In this document: positions 11,700 through 24,086 of the stretch, piece after piece
Numbering within the stretch: the stretch's first letter is position 1
Layout of the letters: each line of letters opens with the position of its first letter
Assembly: GCF_030272615.1 (NCBI RefSeq)
Contig: NC_081410.1
Span: 186,892,119-186,956,118 of the forward strand
Origin: Cryptomeria japonica
Taxonomy: Eukaryota; Streptophyta; Pinopsida; Cupressales; Cupressaceae
Length of the DNA: 64,000 nt
Direction of reading: 5' to 3'
Translations under genes and position numbers: made by a program
The notes under the pieces: model-generated
The model's input: the letters and a program-made list of their open reading frames with translations, nothing else
Told to the model about the DNA's origin: nothing
Databases searched by the model: none

Positions 11700-12627
11700 A
11701 GGAGGGAGAAGTAATAATAGAAGAACAATTTCCTCCCGAAGACACTAATCTAGAATAAATTCCTGATGTATCTACACAAACATCGATGTGTCTATTTTTT
11801 GTGATCCTTTGATAGAGATAGGTGGTTATGGTGAGCTAAATAAGGGGAATCCTTTGGAGAAGTCTAATATTGATGCACAAGGTGCAAATGATTGAGAAGG
11901 TGAATAAAATTTTCCTATAGGGAATACTGAACAAAATATTTTGGATACCATAGGAAATGTAGATACGAATGAGAATGTAGGAAATGGAGAAAACATAGAG
12001 AATGTTCTTGAGAAAGCTCAAGATGTTGCAGAGAAGTTGACTAAGAAAAAGATTTCGAGGATGGTCAAGATGTTGGTGAGGATCCTCTTATTCTTTCAAA
12101 GACCTACTGGGTCTACAAATGTCCTCTTCACAAATTTCAATTGGGTGACATCCTACATGCATCAACTAGAAAAGAGGTACAGTTATAGACATGTGAAGAA
12201 ATCAAGTTCAATTGATGATGAAATGAGAGTAATACATGAGGGTTTACCAAAGGTAAACATTGATTCATCCTTAGCTCGAAAATAGAAATTAAATTTTCTA
12301 ATGGGTTCTTTCAATGATTATTCATAGCACATTGAATAGAAGGTTGAACAAGAAGCCCTAAGAAATTTTAATGACAAAAGGATGGATGAATTTTTAGACA
12401 AGTGTATGTATAAGAGAATATAAATTTTTTTAAGGATGGTGTTGATGAATCTACTACACTGTATCAATCTTGCTTATGGTGGCCATATACTACAAAGAGC
12501 ATTAAAAGTGAAATTGACTCAATTTAGTCATAGATCTTTTAGTTGCTTGGAGCATATGGTTGTTTTTGATAAAGATAAACTGGTTTTACAGGGACCTGAA
12601 ACCCAAAGTATTATAGACCAAGGCCAG
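11700..12627 (+). pseudogene. decayed coding remnant of unknown family
   Basis: Open stretches on the plus strand at 11941-12285 and 12436-12630 share protein-like, charged composition (Glu/Asn/Lys-rich, for example ENVLEKAQDVAEKLTKKK near 11998-12050), with stops between them. I do not recognise the family. The right end is cut by the gypsy insertion at 12627/12628. It may be the extra ORF of a non-autonomous retrotransposon, like the relic at 56700-58170, but that is a guess from style only. Confidence 0.35.
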
Positions 12628-14947
12628 TGATAGGGAGGTAGTGCAAGTGGGTTGCCCAATAGGCTTGTATGTTATTAGGTGATAGGTCCTTGCTGGTTTC
12701 AAAGTGGAATCACCAAAAATCAAAGTGCAAGAGGTTTAATAACAACCAAGAAACTCTCCTTGATCCACCTCCCTAAGTCCAACTCTTCTTGGTTGCTCAA
12801 GGGCTTCAAATCCATTGTTTTTGTCTCCCTCTCTAGTGCTACAAAACCAACTTATGGAGTCTACCACACCAAATATGTTAAATGTATGCAAGGACAACTT
12901 GTCTCAATTGGACTTGATGGGTTTTAGGCTTTACATTCCCCATTTGTGTACCCAATTTGTCAAAACCCACTTTTAGGCCTAAATCGGGCTACTAGGAATT
13001 AGCCCTCCTTTTGGGGTTTTGTGCTCACCCTGCTCCAGCGATGGACTTCCAAACAGAAAAAAGTTGATATTCAGACACCCTTTTGGGATTTCTTGAAAAT
13101 TTTCCAAGTTTAGGGGTCCCTAAGGCCTTCTCCGTGACTGGCCCAAAAATGGGCATAAAAAGAGGGTTTTGGTAGGGTTTGTTGGCAAAATCAAATTTTA
13201 AGCTTGAGACCCTCCATATGACACAAGAACACTTATCTCTACCATGCTACTAACTAACTAGGCCACAATCAAGAAGATTTAAACCTCAAAGGATGGAGAA
13301 CAAGATTTTTACAAAATGCACATAAGGAAAGTGCAACATTTAACAACTTTTCATTCTTGCCTTCTACAAACACAACTTTTGCATGAATACCAATTACAAT
13401 TTGAAGCATGTGAACATGACCATCATTAGTGACAAGAAGGAATCATATTAGCCATGTACAAAAGGCATTAGGCAATTACAAAACAACAAGTAGTTCATTG
13501 TCAAGTTAATTATGACTGCATTTTCCCCTCTCACTGCCTTTTCACTTTGGACCTGCACTTCACACTGTTAGAACTCCTTTCCAAGGTCTGTTTTGTGCTT
13601 TCTTAACAATGCTCTACCTTTTGATGCTTAGTATCCTTCATACCTTCCATTTTTGAAGAGGGGGATTACATATACAACCTCAAAACAAATGTAAAAATCA
13701 GTCCTAGATGACTGTGACAGCCTGCTGGGCGTTTACCATTTTGCCTAAAGAGATCATTGATTGATCTTGGCATTCACAATACCCATGGGTAGGGTTTACA
13801 CCACTCCTTGTTCTTGTTTTCAAACAAAAAAAGATTATACAAGGTTTACACACACCAATAAATGGTGGAGAGCAAACAAAAGAAGGAAAAACTACTACCA
13901 AACAGTGACTCACTGTTTTGGTTTACAATTCCCAAAACTGAAACATGTAACCCTCCTTGTCATGGCTTAGAAAGCCTCTTTTCTTGCACATATCACTTGG
14001 ACATCAAGGCAGGTCTGTCCACCAAATGAATGCAATTTCTATTGAAGAGCAAAGCATCAAACTTCTACAAGACCCTAGCCAAATGGCACACTTGCCTAGG
14101 GCTCCATGGCCACAAAACTCCTTGCACCTACACTCTTGAAACCAAAACATGTATTTACATAATTTAAAAATTGACCAACTGGTTCTTGAGAGGCCATGAA
14201 CATTTTAGGACTTCAAGAAGCCAAGTTGGTCAAGCATCCTTGCCAAATTCCTAGACAAGACAGTGAAACTGTCAAATCAAATTAATTTTGCTACAAACTC
14301 AAAACTTGATGAAATTGAATGCCACCAAAGGGATAAGTTTAAGAGAACATAGTAGAAATTGAAAATGCAAGGACAATATGGCCAAGTATAGCAGGTGTAC
14401 GGACTGTTGTTCACATGAAGTTAGAAACTAGGGAAAAACAAGGTAAAAAGAGTGCAAACTTTCAAAATGATTGATAACTCCGATTGATCAACCCTTACAA
14501 TAGTTCAAATAGGAGAATAAATACCACTCCAGGTTGGTTAGCCTCCTATACGGACAGGGACATGTCCAAGAACACTAAATTTGACATTTTGATGCCTAAA
14601 TGACAACTTTTGATGCCTAGAAGGTGTAAGGTTGATCTCAAAACCTACAAAAAACCTAAGAACACTTTTCACACCTACAAACCAAACACAAAACATGTCT
14701 AGACACTTTCAAAACAAAAACACATTAAAAACTCACTTTTTACAACATTTTACCAGGCAACTCCAAAACTGGCAATTTTGAGCAAAAGATGAAAACAGGA
14801 AACCAAAACCACACAATGAGTTCAAAACTCATCCAAACAACTTAAAACAACACAAAAACAACTTAATCAACCTTTCCAACTCAAAGCTAATAAAAATCAA
14901 ACTTACTCTCAAACCTATGTTGAAAATGAGGCCTAGGTGCTCCTGCA
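12628..14947 (-). repeat. 3' LTR of the gypsy element
   Basis: Minus strand TGCAGGAGCA...CCCTATCA. Same length (2,320 bp) as the copy at 19575-21894. Open frames inside it (for example 13704-13970) occur in both LTRs and are not genes. Confidence 0.92.
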
Positions 14948-14965
14948 CCATACTCCCCCAGTGAC
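14948..14965 (-). other. polypurine tract of the gypsy element
   Basis: Minus strand ACTGGGGGAGTATGG lies directly before the 3' LTR start TGCAGG. Confidence 0.85.
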
Positions 14966-14972
14966 AAAGAAG

Positions 14973-16304
14973 TCATGTGACTCCTTTGGGCAGAAAAGAG
15001 AGAGGAATACCAGCCTTGTGGAAGTCACTTTCAGGTATCCAAGTGGCTTCAGAGGCTGGTTGATCTTTCCACTTGACCAAATGTTCAAAGTAGTCATGCT
15101 TTCTAGTCTTCTTGATGATTCTGGAATCAAGTACCTGTTCAGGAATGGGAGAAGAAGAAGAGGGGAGAGGTAGATCAGAGAGGGAATTTGAAATGTCTGA
15201 AACTCTTTGATTCTCTACTAGAGGCTGCCCCTTGAAAGGTATCAAGTCTGCAACATTAAAGATAGGAGACAAAGAAACATTAGCAGGTAAATCAATTTTA
15301 TAAGCATTTGGACCATACTTAGCCAAATTCCTGCAAGGTCCAATTCTTCTCATTTGTAACTTGGTAGGAACTCCCTTTTGCGATCTAGACTTGTTGAGAT
15401 GCACCATCACAAAATCTCCAATTGAGAATTGGACATCTCTCTTTGAAGCATCCACTCTTGCCTTGACTCTTGTTGTGGTGTCCTGCAAAGACTACTTAAC
15501 CTGTGCATGAATCTCTTTAAGAGATTGTGCCATATCTTCTGTTGTCCCACTAACATGTTGCAAGTTAGTCATATCATGTAACTCAAAAAGACCTCTTGGA
15601 TGCATCCCATAAACAACCTGAAATGGACTCTTACTAGTGGATCTGTTTACACTGTCATTGTAGGCAAACTCTGCCTGTGGGATGAGCTGATCCCAGCTTT
15701 TTCCATACTCCTTGGTGAGACATTTGAGTAGATTACCCAATGTTTTATTCACCACCTTTGTTTGGCCATCTGTTTGTGGATGGTAAGCTGAGCCAAAAGA
15801 TAAGTTAGTACCCAATTTCTTCCACAAAGTCTTCCAAAAATGACCCAAAAACTTAACATCTCTATCTGATACAATGCTAGATGGCAAACTATGTATTCTG
15901 ACAACTTCTTTAAAGAAAAGAAAAGCAATATGACTAGCATCATTATTAGTTTTGCAAGGTATAAAGTGAGCCATTTTACTAAATCTGTCAACAACCACAA
16001 AGATATTGTCATGCCCTATTTTTGTCCTTGGTAAACCTACAACAAAATCCATACTAATGCACTCCCATGGCCTAGAAGGAATGGGAAGTGGCTGATATAA
16101 ACCAACATTAGTGCTATGACCTTTGGCCTTCTAACATACCATGCACTGTTCAACATACCTCCGGACATCTCTATGCATCTTAGGCCAGTAATAAAAGTGT
16201 TGAACCAACTCTAAGGTCTTGTTGAGACCAAAATGGCCACTCAAACACCCATTGTGTTTCTCTTGAATGGGATTTTATCTCATGGAACCTTTAGGAACAC
16301 ATAG
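14973..16304 (-). pseudogene. gypsy integrase with C-terminal chromodomain (broken)
   Basis: The integrase zinc finger reads through 16270-16130 (GHFG...QHFYYWPKMHRDV...QCMVC). The catalytic core starts near 16052 with DFVVGLPRT. The first Asp is in VVVDRFSKM and the second in SDRDVKF. The third position, Glu in the usual HPQTDGQTE, reads HPQTDGQTK at about 15760-15785, so the catalytic Glu is Lys. A chromodomain follows (about 15020-15110: YFEHLVKWKDQP then EATWIPESDF), which in the family steers insertion to modified chromatin. Stops interrupt at 16275-16277, 16131-16133 and 15492-15494. The TGA at 14973-14975 is probably the natural end, only 8 bp before the polypurine tract. Confidence 0.9.
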
Positions 16305-17960
16305 CTATCCTCCCCTGAATAAAAAACCATTCTGCAATGTATAGTCAGCATACTCACTATGAAAATGATTCTCAAAAGCAAGACAAACTTTATAAGTAGT
16401 AGCAAAATCATCATCATTAGGATATAAATCTTGAAAGCAATCAATCCCAATACTCTTTACTTGGATCTCCTGAATAGTTAACAATCTCCTACTTAAAGCA
16501 TCAGCTACTTTGTTACATTGGCCTTTCTTGTGCTTAAGAGTAAATGTATATGCTTGTAGGTACTCTACCCAGTTCACATGTCTATGGTTGAGTTTATCCT
16601 GAGAATTCAAGAAACTGACTGCCTGGTTGTCTATATACACAACAAATTCTTTAGGAAGCAAGTAATGCCTCCACTTCCTGAGTGCCTGCACCAATGCATA
16701 TAACTCTAAATCATAAGATGAATACTTTTTCTTTGCATCATTCAGTTTTTCACTAAAGAAAGCAACTGGTCTATTATCTTGACTCAAGACTGCACCTACT
16801 GCAAGATGACTGGCATCACATTCTATGGTAAAGAGTTTATCAAAACTAGGAAGGATTAACACTAGTTGTGTAGCAACTCTAGTTTTGAGTAACTCAAACC
16901 CCTTATTGGCTGCCTCGGTCCATTGAAACTTGACTTTATGACCACCTTTTATTGTATCCAACATGGGTGCACAAATCTCACTAAAGCCTCTGATAAACTT
17001 CCTATAAAACTGGGCTAGACAATGAAAAATCCTAACTTCAGTGGCTAATTGTGGGGTTGGCCAGCTTGTTATGGCTGCAACTTTAGATTGATCCATCTTA
17101 AGATCTCCACTAGACACAACAAAACCAAGATAGACTAGCTCTTGCTGCATAAAATCACATTTTTCAAGATTTATGGTTAACTGCTCATCAGATAATCTTT
17201 GCAAAACAATAGATAAGTGTTTCAAATGCTCCTCTTTAGTCTTACTAAAAATGAGTATATCATCTAAGTAGACTACCACAAACTTACTGAGAAACTCCTG
17301 CAATACTTCATTCATTAACCTCATAAAGGTACTGGGAGCATTAGAGAGTCCAAAAGGCATAACCAACCATTCATAAAGACCCTCATTTGTTTTGAAAGCA
17401 GTTTTCCACTCATCACCCTCTTTTATTCTTATTTGATGGTAACCACTTTTTAAGTCTATTTTGGAGAAATACCTCGCACCCCCTAAACAATCCATCAAAT
17501 CTTCTATCCTGGGAATAGGGAATCTGTATCTTATTGTGATCTTGTTGATAGCTCTGGAGTCTGTGCATAGTCTCCATGTGCCTCATTTCTTAGGTGCTAA
17601 CATAGTGGGTACTGCACAAGGACTTATACTCTTTCTTATTAATCCTTGATCCAATAACTCTTGAATCTGTCTAGCTACCTCTTTGTTCTGCTTAGGAGTC
17701 ATCTTGTATGCTACTTTGTTTGGCAAAGAAGCTCCTGGTATAAAGTCAATTTGATGAGTAATGGCTCTAGGAGGAGGTAATGTTGTTGGTTGTCCATCAC
17801 TGATGATGCCCTTAAAGTTATCAAGAAGTTTCTGCACTTCTTGTGGGATCTCAACTTGTTTTTCTTTCTTATCCTCCTTAGGTTTCACTACAAGTGCATA
17901 ACCAGTCCCATCTCCCTCTTTTATGGTTTGGACGAACTCTTTTTCATTGACTAATAGCAC
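16305..17960 (-). pseudogene. gypsy reverse transcriptase and RNase H (broken)
   Basis: One frame with stops at 17583-17585 (TGA) and 16305-16307 (TAG). RT landmarks are LTPRKDGTW-like PKK...GTWRLCTDSRAIN (about 17560), KSGYHQIRI, MPFGLSNAPSTF and the catalytic box YLDDILIFS (about 17250-17275). RNase H begins ECDASHLAVGAVLSQ (about 16810) and includes YSSYDLELYALVQAL and IDNQAV. The longest uninterrupted segment is 16305-17498 (397 codons). These motifs are diagnostic of Ty3/gypsy pol. Confidence 0.92.
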
Positions 17961-18480
17961 TTTAAGTGCCTATGGTTTGTTGTTCTCCGTCTCTTCACTA
18001 AGGGACTGAATTTTGTAGACAATGCCATTCTTTTGAAAGGAATATGTTGTTTTTTCACCATCATGGTGTGCCCTTCTGTCAAATTGCCAAGGTCTACCCA
18101 ATAGTAGATGGCAAGCATCCATGGGAAGGATGTCACATAGTATCCTATCCTTGTATTCACCTATATTGAAGTCTACCCATGCTTGTTCATTCACTAGGAC
18201 ATGTTGCCCCTTCTTTAACTAGGTTACCTTGTAGGGTTCACTGTGCTTCATTCTAGGTAGGTTCAATTTGCTAACTGCCTCCTCTGAGATAATATTATCT
18301 ATGGAGCCTGAATCAATAACCACCTTACATACCTTGCCCAAGATTTTGCACTTGATCCTGAACAATGCTCTTCTTTGAGACACTTCACACTTATGAGGTT
18401 CTTGCATCAATACTCTCCTCATCATTAGACTTTCACCATCTTTGGGTACTACTCCCTTCCTCCTGCACATAGTTCACTTT
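17961..18480 (-). pseudogene. gypsy protease region (broken)
   Basis: The aspartic protease signature lies at about 18290-18310 in the context VVIDSGSIDNII (D-S-G). Stops follow at 18219-18221 and 17970-17972, both TAG in the same frame as RT. The protease would cut the Gag-Pol precursor. Confidence 0.85.
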
Positions 18481-19522
18481 TTTTTCACCTCCATGGGAAG
18501 AACTAGGCTTTTTAGGACACCTATAAGTAGGATGACCCAATTTCTGACAGTTGTAGCATTTCATTGTGGAGAAATAAGACCCTCTACCTGGGCCACTAGA
18601 CCTACCCCTTCCTGGGTTGCTTGATCCCCTTCCCCTATAATTAGGTTTGCTCTGAGAATCCCCGCTTTGCTCTATAAGCTTAGATTCCCCCTGGGACCTT
18701 TGGTCTATGTGTCTTCCCCCAAAACTGCCTCGATGGCCTCGACCATCTCTGCCTCTTCCTCTACCACTGTTATGCTACTCTTGCTTCTTCCTACTCCTTT
18801 CCTCTACCTTGAGTGCAAGTTGATAGCACTTTTGGACTATTGTAGGGCACAACAAACTTAACTCTTCCTGTATGTTCCATCTCAAACCATTGAGATACCT
18901 AGCAACCTTGACATTCTCATCCTCTTGGATCTTTGACCTAAGGCATAGCTTCTGAAACTCCTCGGTGTAGGTGCTGACATCTAATTCTTTTTGCCTAAGG
19001 TTTTGTCTTCTCCTATGGAGCTGTATTTCATAGTCCTCTGGAATGTAAGCCTCTCTGATCTTGGATAGGTCTTTTGCCCTCTTTCTCACATTCATCCTGA
19101 ATGAACTTCCACCATGTTAAGACAACTCCTCTCAACCTGGACTTAGCCACCTTCACTTTCAGGGCCTCTATCACACCATCACACTCAAAATGGTTCTCAA
19201 GCCCCTCAATCCACTCCATGACCACTTCTGGGTCCATTTTACCACTGAATAGTGGGACTCCTTCTAGTGTTCTCCCACTCGTAGCCTTCAAGGCTTTCAA
19301 AAAGGGTTCATTCTCTATCACAGGGTTTGGTATAGGGGTCTCATCATTTATAGCTAATAGCTTACCCTTGCCTTCTGTTCCCCCTATCTTATTGTTGGCT
19401 TCATCTGCCTTCACTTCTACTTCACCCAACTTCTGTTCTAAGAGGTCTAGCTTCACTCTGAGTAACCTATTTTCTTCTTCCTGGTCTTCCACTTTCTTTG
19501 CTAATTCTACATTCGTCACCAT
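18481..19522 (-). pseudogene. gypsy gag (frameshifted)
   Basis: The likely start is the ATG at 19520-19522, only ~38 bp after the primer-binding site, so the leader is very short. The first ~35 residues form a heptad-like coiled coil (EEENRLLRVKLDLLEQKLGE). The retrotransposon gag domain follows (MDPEVVMEWIEGLENHF..., then AYIPEDYEIQLHRRRQNLRQ and DVSTYTEEFQKL). A CCHC knuckle (CYNCQKLGHPTYRC) sits at about 18520-18560. The frame changes near 19030-19095 and again between 18775 and 18470, and TAG lies at 18775-18777. Confidence 0.88.
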
Positions 19523-19559
19523 GGTTGCCAAATTACTACTTCTTCCCAAGTGTAACTGT

Positions 19560-19571
19560 GCTCTGACACCA
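19560..19571 (-). other. primer-binding site of the gypsy element
   Basis: Minus strand TGGTGTCAGAGC, three bases (TAG) inside the 5' LTR. It matches initiator methionine tRNA with one mismatch (GTG for GTA). Confidence 0.85.
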
Positions 19572-19574
19572 CTA

Positions 19575-21894
19575 TGATAGGGCGGTAGTGCAAGTGGGTT
19601 GCCCAATAGGCTTGTATCTTATTAGGTGATAGGTCCTTGCTAGTTTCAAAGTGGAATCACCAAAAATCAGAGTGCAAGAGGTTTAATAACAACCAAGAAA
19701 CTCTCCTTGATCCACCTCCTTAAGTCCAACTCTTCTTGGTTGCTCAAGGGCTTCAAATCCATTATTTTCGTCTCCCTCTCTAGTGCTACAAAACCAACTT
19801 ATGGAGTATACCACACCAAATATGTTAAATGTATGCAAGGATAACTTGTCTTAACTGGACTTGATGGGTTTTATGCTTTACATTCCCCATTTGTGTACCC
19901 AATTTGTCAAAACCCACTTTTAGGCCTAAATCGGGCTACTAGGAATTAGCCCTCCTTTTGGGGTTTTGTGGTCACCCTGCTCCAGCGATGGACTTCCAAA
20001 CAAAACAAAGTTGATATTTAGACACCCTTTTGGGAGTTCTTGAAGATTTTCCAAGTTTAGGGGTCCCTAAGGCCTTCTCCATGACTGTCCCAAAAATGGG
20101 CATAAAAAGAGGGTTTTGGTAGGGTTTGTTGGCAAAATAAAATTTTAAGCTTGAGACCCTCCATATGACACAAGAACACTTAGTTCTACCATGCTACTAA
20201 CTAACTAGGCCACAATCAAGAAGATTTAAACCTCAAAGGATGGAGAACAAGATTTTTACAAAATGCACATAAGGAAAGTGCAACATTTGACAACTTTTCA
20301 TTCTTGCCTTCTACAAACACAACTTTTGCATGAATACCAATTACAATTTGAAGCATGTGAACATGACCATCATTAGTGACAAGAAGGAATCATATTAGCT
20401 CTGCACAAAAGGTATTAGGCAATTACAAAACAACAAGTAGTTCACTGTCAAGTTAATTATGACTGCATTTTGCCCTCTCACTGCCTTTTCACTTTGGACC
20501 TGCACTTTACACTATTAGAACTCCTTTTCAAGGTCTATTTTGTGCTTTCTTAACAATTCTCTTCCTTTTTATGCTTAGTATCCTTCATACCTTCCATTTT
20601 TGAAGAGGGAGATTACATATACAACCTCAAAACAAATGTAAAAATCAGTCCTAGATGACTGTGACAGCCTACTGGGCGTTTACCATTTTGCCTAAAGAGA
20701 TCATTGATTGATCTTGGCATTCACAATACCCATGGGCAGGGTTTACACCACTCCTTGTTCTTGTTTTCAAACAAACAAAGATTATACAAGGTTTACACAC
20801 ACCAATAAATGGTGGAGAGCAAACAAAAGAAGGAAAACCTACTACCAAACAGTGACTCACTGTTTTGGTTTACAATTCCCAAAATTGAAACATGTAACCC
20901 TCCTTATCATGGCTTAGAAAGCCTCTTTGCTTGCACATATCACTTGGACATCAAGGTAGGTCTGTCCACCAAATGAATGCAATTTCTATGGAAGAGCAAA
21001 GCATCAAACTTCTACAAGACCCTAGCCAAATGGCACACTTGCCTAGGGCTCCATGGCCACAAAACTCCTTGCACCTGCACTCTTGAAACCAAAACATGTA
21101 TTTACATAATTTACAAATTGACCAATTGGTTCTTGAGAAGCCGTGAACATTTTAGGACTTCAAGAAGCCAAGTTGGTCAAGCATCCTTGCCAAATTCCTA
21201 GACAAGGTAGTGAAACTGTGAAATCAAATTAATTTTTCTACAAACTCAAAACTTGATGAAATTGAATGCCACCAAAGGGAGAAGTTTAAGAGAACATAGT
21301 AGAAACTGAAAATGCAAGAACAGTACGGCCAAATATAGCAGGTGTATGGACTATTGTTCATATGAAGCTAGAAACTAGGGAAAAACAAGGTAAAATGAGT
21401 GCAAACTTTCAAAATGATTAATAACTCCAATTGATCAACCCTTACAATAGTTCAAATAGGATAATAAATACCACTCCAAGTTGATTAGCCTCCTGTACGG
21501 ACAGGTACATGTCCAAGAACACTAAATTTGACATTTTGATGCCTAAATGACAACTTTTGATGCCTAGAAGGTGTAAGGTTGATCTCAAAGCCTACAAAAC
21601 ACCTAAGAACACTACTCACACCTACAAACCAAACACAAAACATTTCTAGACACTTTCAAAACAAAAACACATTAAAAACTCACTTTTTACAACATTTTGC
21701 CAGGCAACTCCAAAACTGGCAATTTTGAGCAAAAGATGAAAACAGGAAACCAAAACCACACAATGAGTTCAAAACTCATCCAAACAACTTAAAACAACAC
21801 AAAAACAACTTAATCAACCTTTCCAACTCAAATCTAATAAAAATCAAACTTACTCTCAAACCTATGTTGAAAATGAGGCCTAGGTGCTCCTGCA
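19575..21894 (-). repeat. 5' LTR of the gypsy element
   Basis: Exactly as long as the 3' LTR and nearly identical by eye. Outer end minus strand TGCAGGAGCA, inner end CCCTATCA. Confidence 0.92.
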
Positions 21895-21902
21895 CTAGCC
21901 AG

Positions 21903-23593
21903 CAGCCAACCAAACTGAAAAACTAAGCAAAATTGGGGACAAGCCCCACATAGACCGACAACAAAAAATAAAAAATTGAACCAAAAAATAGGACCATGCA
22001 CTCAACTAAGAGAGTGCATCAATTCAATATTTTTCTGAATAATACTCTTATTGATCTTCTCCAAGTCCTCCATGATGAATCTAGAGGTTCCCTGGTCTTG
22101 GCTCTAGCTCCTGGTTCTAGTACAAGGACCCGAACTAATCTTCCTAGCAACAACACTCAGTCCACCCTCTGAAGCAATCTTTTTTATGCTTTTCTCTCAT
22201 GGGCGAGTCACTAGCGATGGCCCTGGTTTTATAATCAGTCATCATGGAATTAATCTTTTCCAAGCCATCAACGCTATTGTTCATTGCCTACCTACTGATT
22301 TCCACTAGATTGTTCAAGTTTTCCTTGATCTCACTCACATCCTCTTCCATCTTCTCAATTTTGCCCTCCTGGTTAACCTTCATGGTTTCCACATCCTGCA
22401 AAATTTTTTGGATTATACTCATGATCATCTCAGATTTATTGGACCTAGGGGATTCTATGAAGGTGTCAACAATTCCTTTAATCCCATCTTTTAGGGATCC
22501 AATTTCCTTATCCTCCCACTTCCAACAGTTCTCTTGACTTCTGGTAGCCTCCAATAGCAAATTTCCCATCACCCTCTCCTCCTTTATCTCGCCGTTATTT
22601 TCCTTAATCGCACTCCCCTGTTTCTCATCATCCACCTTGATAGGGATGTCCAATCTAATCTCATGGTCTAGGACTTTGGACCCACTAGATTTGGTAAGTT
22701 TCAATTTCTTTTTGGTGGGTGGCTCCAGGTCTTGCATTTTCTTACTACTGGATTTGAACTTATTAGCCACCCACCTTGGGGGATTGATTTTCCTGCTACT
22801 GTTAGTTCCCAAGGTCACCATAAACTCCCCTTTAATTTTTGGTTTATTCTCAGGGTCCTACATATCCTTTATATCCCGCTAGTCCATGGCCATACCACTG
22901 TCATCCTCATCCATTTTTGTATCAGAAACCAACTGCACATCAGGGTTAGAAGAGGAAATATGGATTTTATCCTTGGGGGACGGTTTCACTTCATGAGCCT
23001 AGGCATATTCCATAATCAACAAGATAAGCCCTTCATGAATCACAAGGTTATTCTGGTTTTCAAAGTGTTTAAGTAAACTATTCTCCAAGGACGAATCCAG
23101 ATAAAAGGGAATGGAAATCAATCTATCATGCCTAAAATGGTTTTAGATAGTAAAATGATGAGAAAAAATACTAGCATATCTACCATCCAGGGTGATGTAC
23201 CTCATGATAAATTCTGCCATATCAGCCTAGAGGGAAATCGACTCTTCTCTATTATAGTCGTCATCCGCCATCTTCGTAACCCTTAGTCTTTCCTTTTCTT
23301 TATCATAAAAGGCAGCAATAGCCCCCTCACCTAACTTCTTGTCTCTATAGAATTTTTTGCCTTTCATATCCAGGCCTATAACAGTGGCGACCATATTTTC
23401 ATCAACTTGAAACTCCACACCAAAGTCATTCAGCACACCCTTTACCAAAGCTTTTCGTAACAATGGTCGAATGACCATGCAGTCTCTCCAAAAAAGGAAC
23501 CATCCCACCATTAGAAATTTCCTCCCAAACCTCCTTGTTCATCTGCCACTTATCATAGGTTGTGGGTTCAAACCTATTCTTCTCACCTCCCAT
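21903..23593 (-). pseudogene. broken ORF of unknown family with basic and coiled-coil regions
   Basis: Starting at the ATG near 23591-23593 (MGGEKNRFEP) the minus strand encodes a plausible protein: PTTYDKWQMNKEVWEEIS, then FLERLHGHSTIVTKSF. A frameshift follows near 23450-23510. It continues with FGVEFQVDENMVATVIGLDM and AIAAFYDKEKERLRVTKMAD, stops in the 22860-23220 interval, a Lys-rich stretch (PPTKKKLKLTKSSGSK, about 22690-22740) and a Glu/Lys-rich helical segment ending near 22288. Weak coding continues to about 21910. I do not recognise a named domain. The style suggests a repeat-borne plant ORF. It lies directly downstream of a LINE-type RNase H remnant, so the two may once have been one transcript. 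Confidence 0.5.
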
Positions 23594-23794
23594 TCTGAAG
23601 CTCGAACAAATCAAAGATTTCAAAAAAACCAGGAGGAAAGAAAACCATAAATAGGGCAAACTGAACGTTCTAACACTTCTCAAAGTGGCAATAATTTGAA
23701 ATGCCACACCAATAGCTCCCATCCCATCATAATATTTCATCATAAATTTCATTGGAAATGTCATAGATCTTGGCATCATTTCTTGCCAGGTCGC

Positions 23795-24083
23795 ACATGG
23801 TTTTCGGGAAAGTTTCCTCTCCTCTCCAGCATTTAACCGCCACATTACCCACTGCCAAGTTGGCCAAATGATCTGTTAGTTTGTTTCCTTCTCAGAAAAC
23901 ATGCGAGATCTTGAAATCCTCTAGGTTGACTATCATTTCAAGATAATCTTTGATTAAGTTTGAAATAGTCCAGCTAGGCACCATACATCCCTTAATGCAT
24001 TTGATGATGTTAAGCGAATCACTCTCCAACAAGACCCGCTTGAACCCCTTCTTGCTTGCCATGTGTAGCCCAATGGAGCATAT
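23795..24083 (-). pseudogene. LINE-type RNase H fragment
   Basis: The minus strand encodes GLHMASKKGFKRVLLESDS, then LNIIKCIKG, and after one TGA a GNKLTDHLANLAVG end. The order of ESDS, then HVF-x-EGNK-x-xD, is the C-terminal RNase H domain of plant L1-type LINEs, as in the complete LINE at 43010-43430 of this window. The TGA in HVF*EGN is one change from CGA (Arg). The upstream end is cut where the solo LTR at 24087 begins. Confidence 0.75.
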
Positions 24084-24086
24084 GGT

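Larger units (their letters stand above)
12628..21894 (-). mobile_element. complete Ty3/gypsy chromovirus with 2.3-kb LTRs
   Basis: A 9,267-bp element in the order 5' LTR, primer-binding site, gag, protease, RT, RNase H, integrase, chromodomain, polypurine tract, 3' LTR. RT before integrase is the gypsy order, and the C-terminal chromodomain places it among chromoviruses. The two LTRs are both 2,320 bp and nearly identical by eye, so it inserted more recently than copia-1, yet pol already carries about eight stops. Flanks show GCCAG at 12623-12627 and again at 21898-21902, three bases beyond the right LTR end. Confidence 0.92.

Noticed and set aside
13704-13970. Paired open frames within the gypsy LTRs
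   Set aside because: The same frames recur at 20669-20917 because the LTRs are copies. They resemble no protein.
19101-19577. 158-codon plus-strand open frame
   Set aside because: It lies antisense to the gypsy gag coiled-coil region and is Ser/Pro/Thr-rich as a shadow of Glu/Lys codons.
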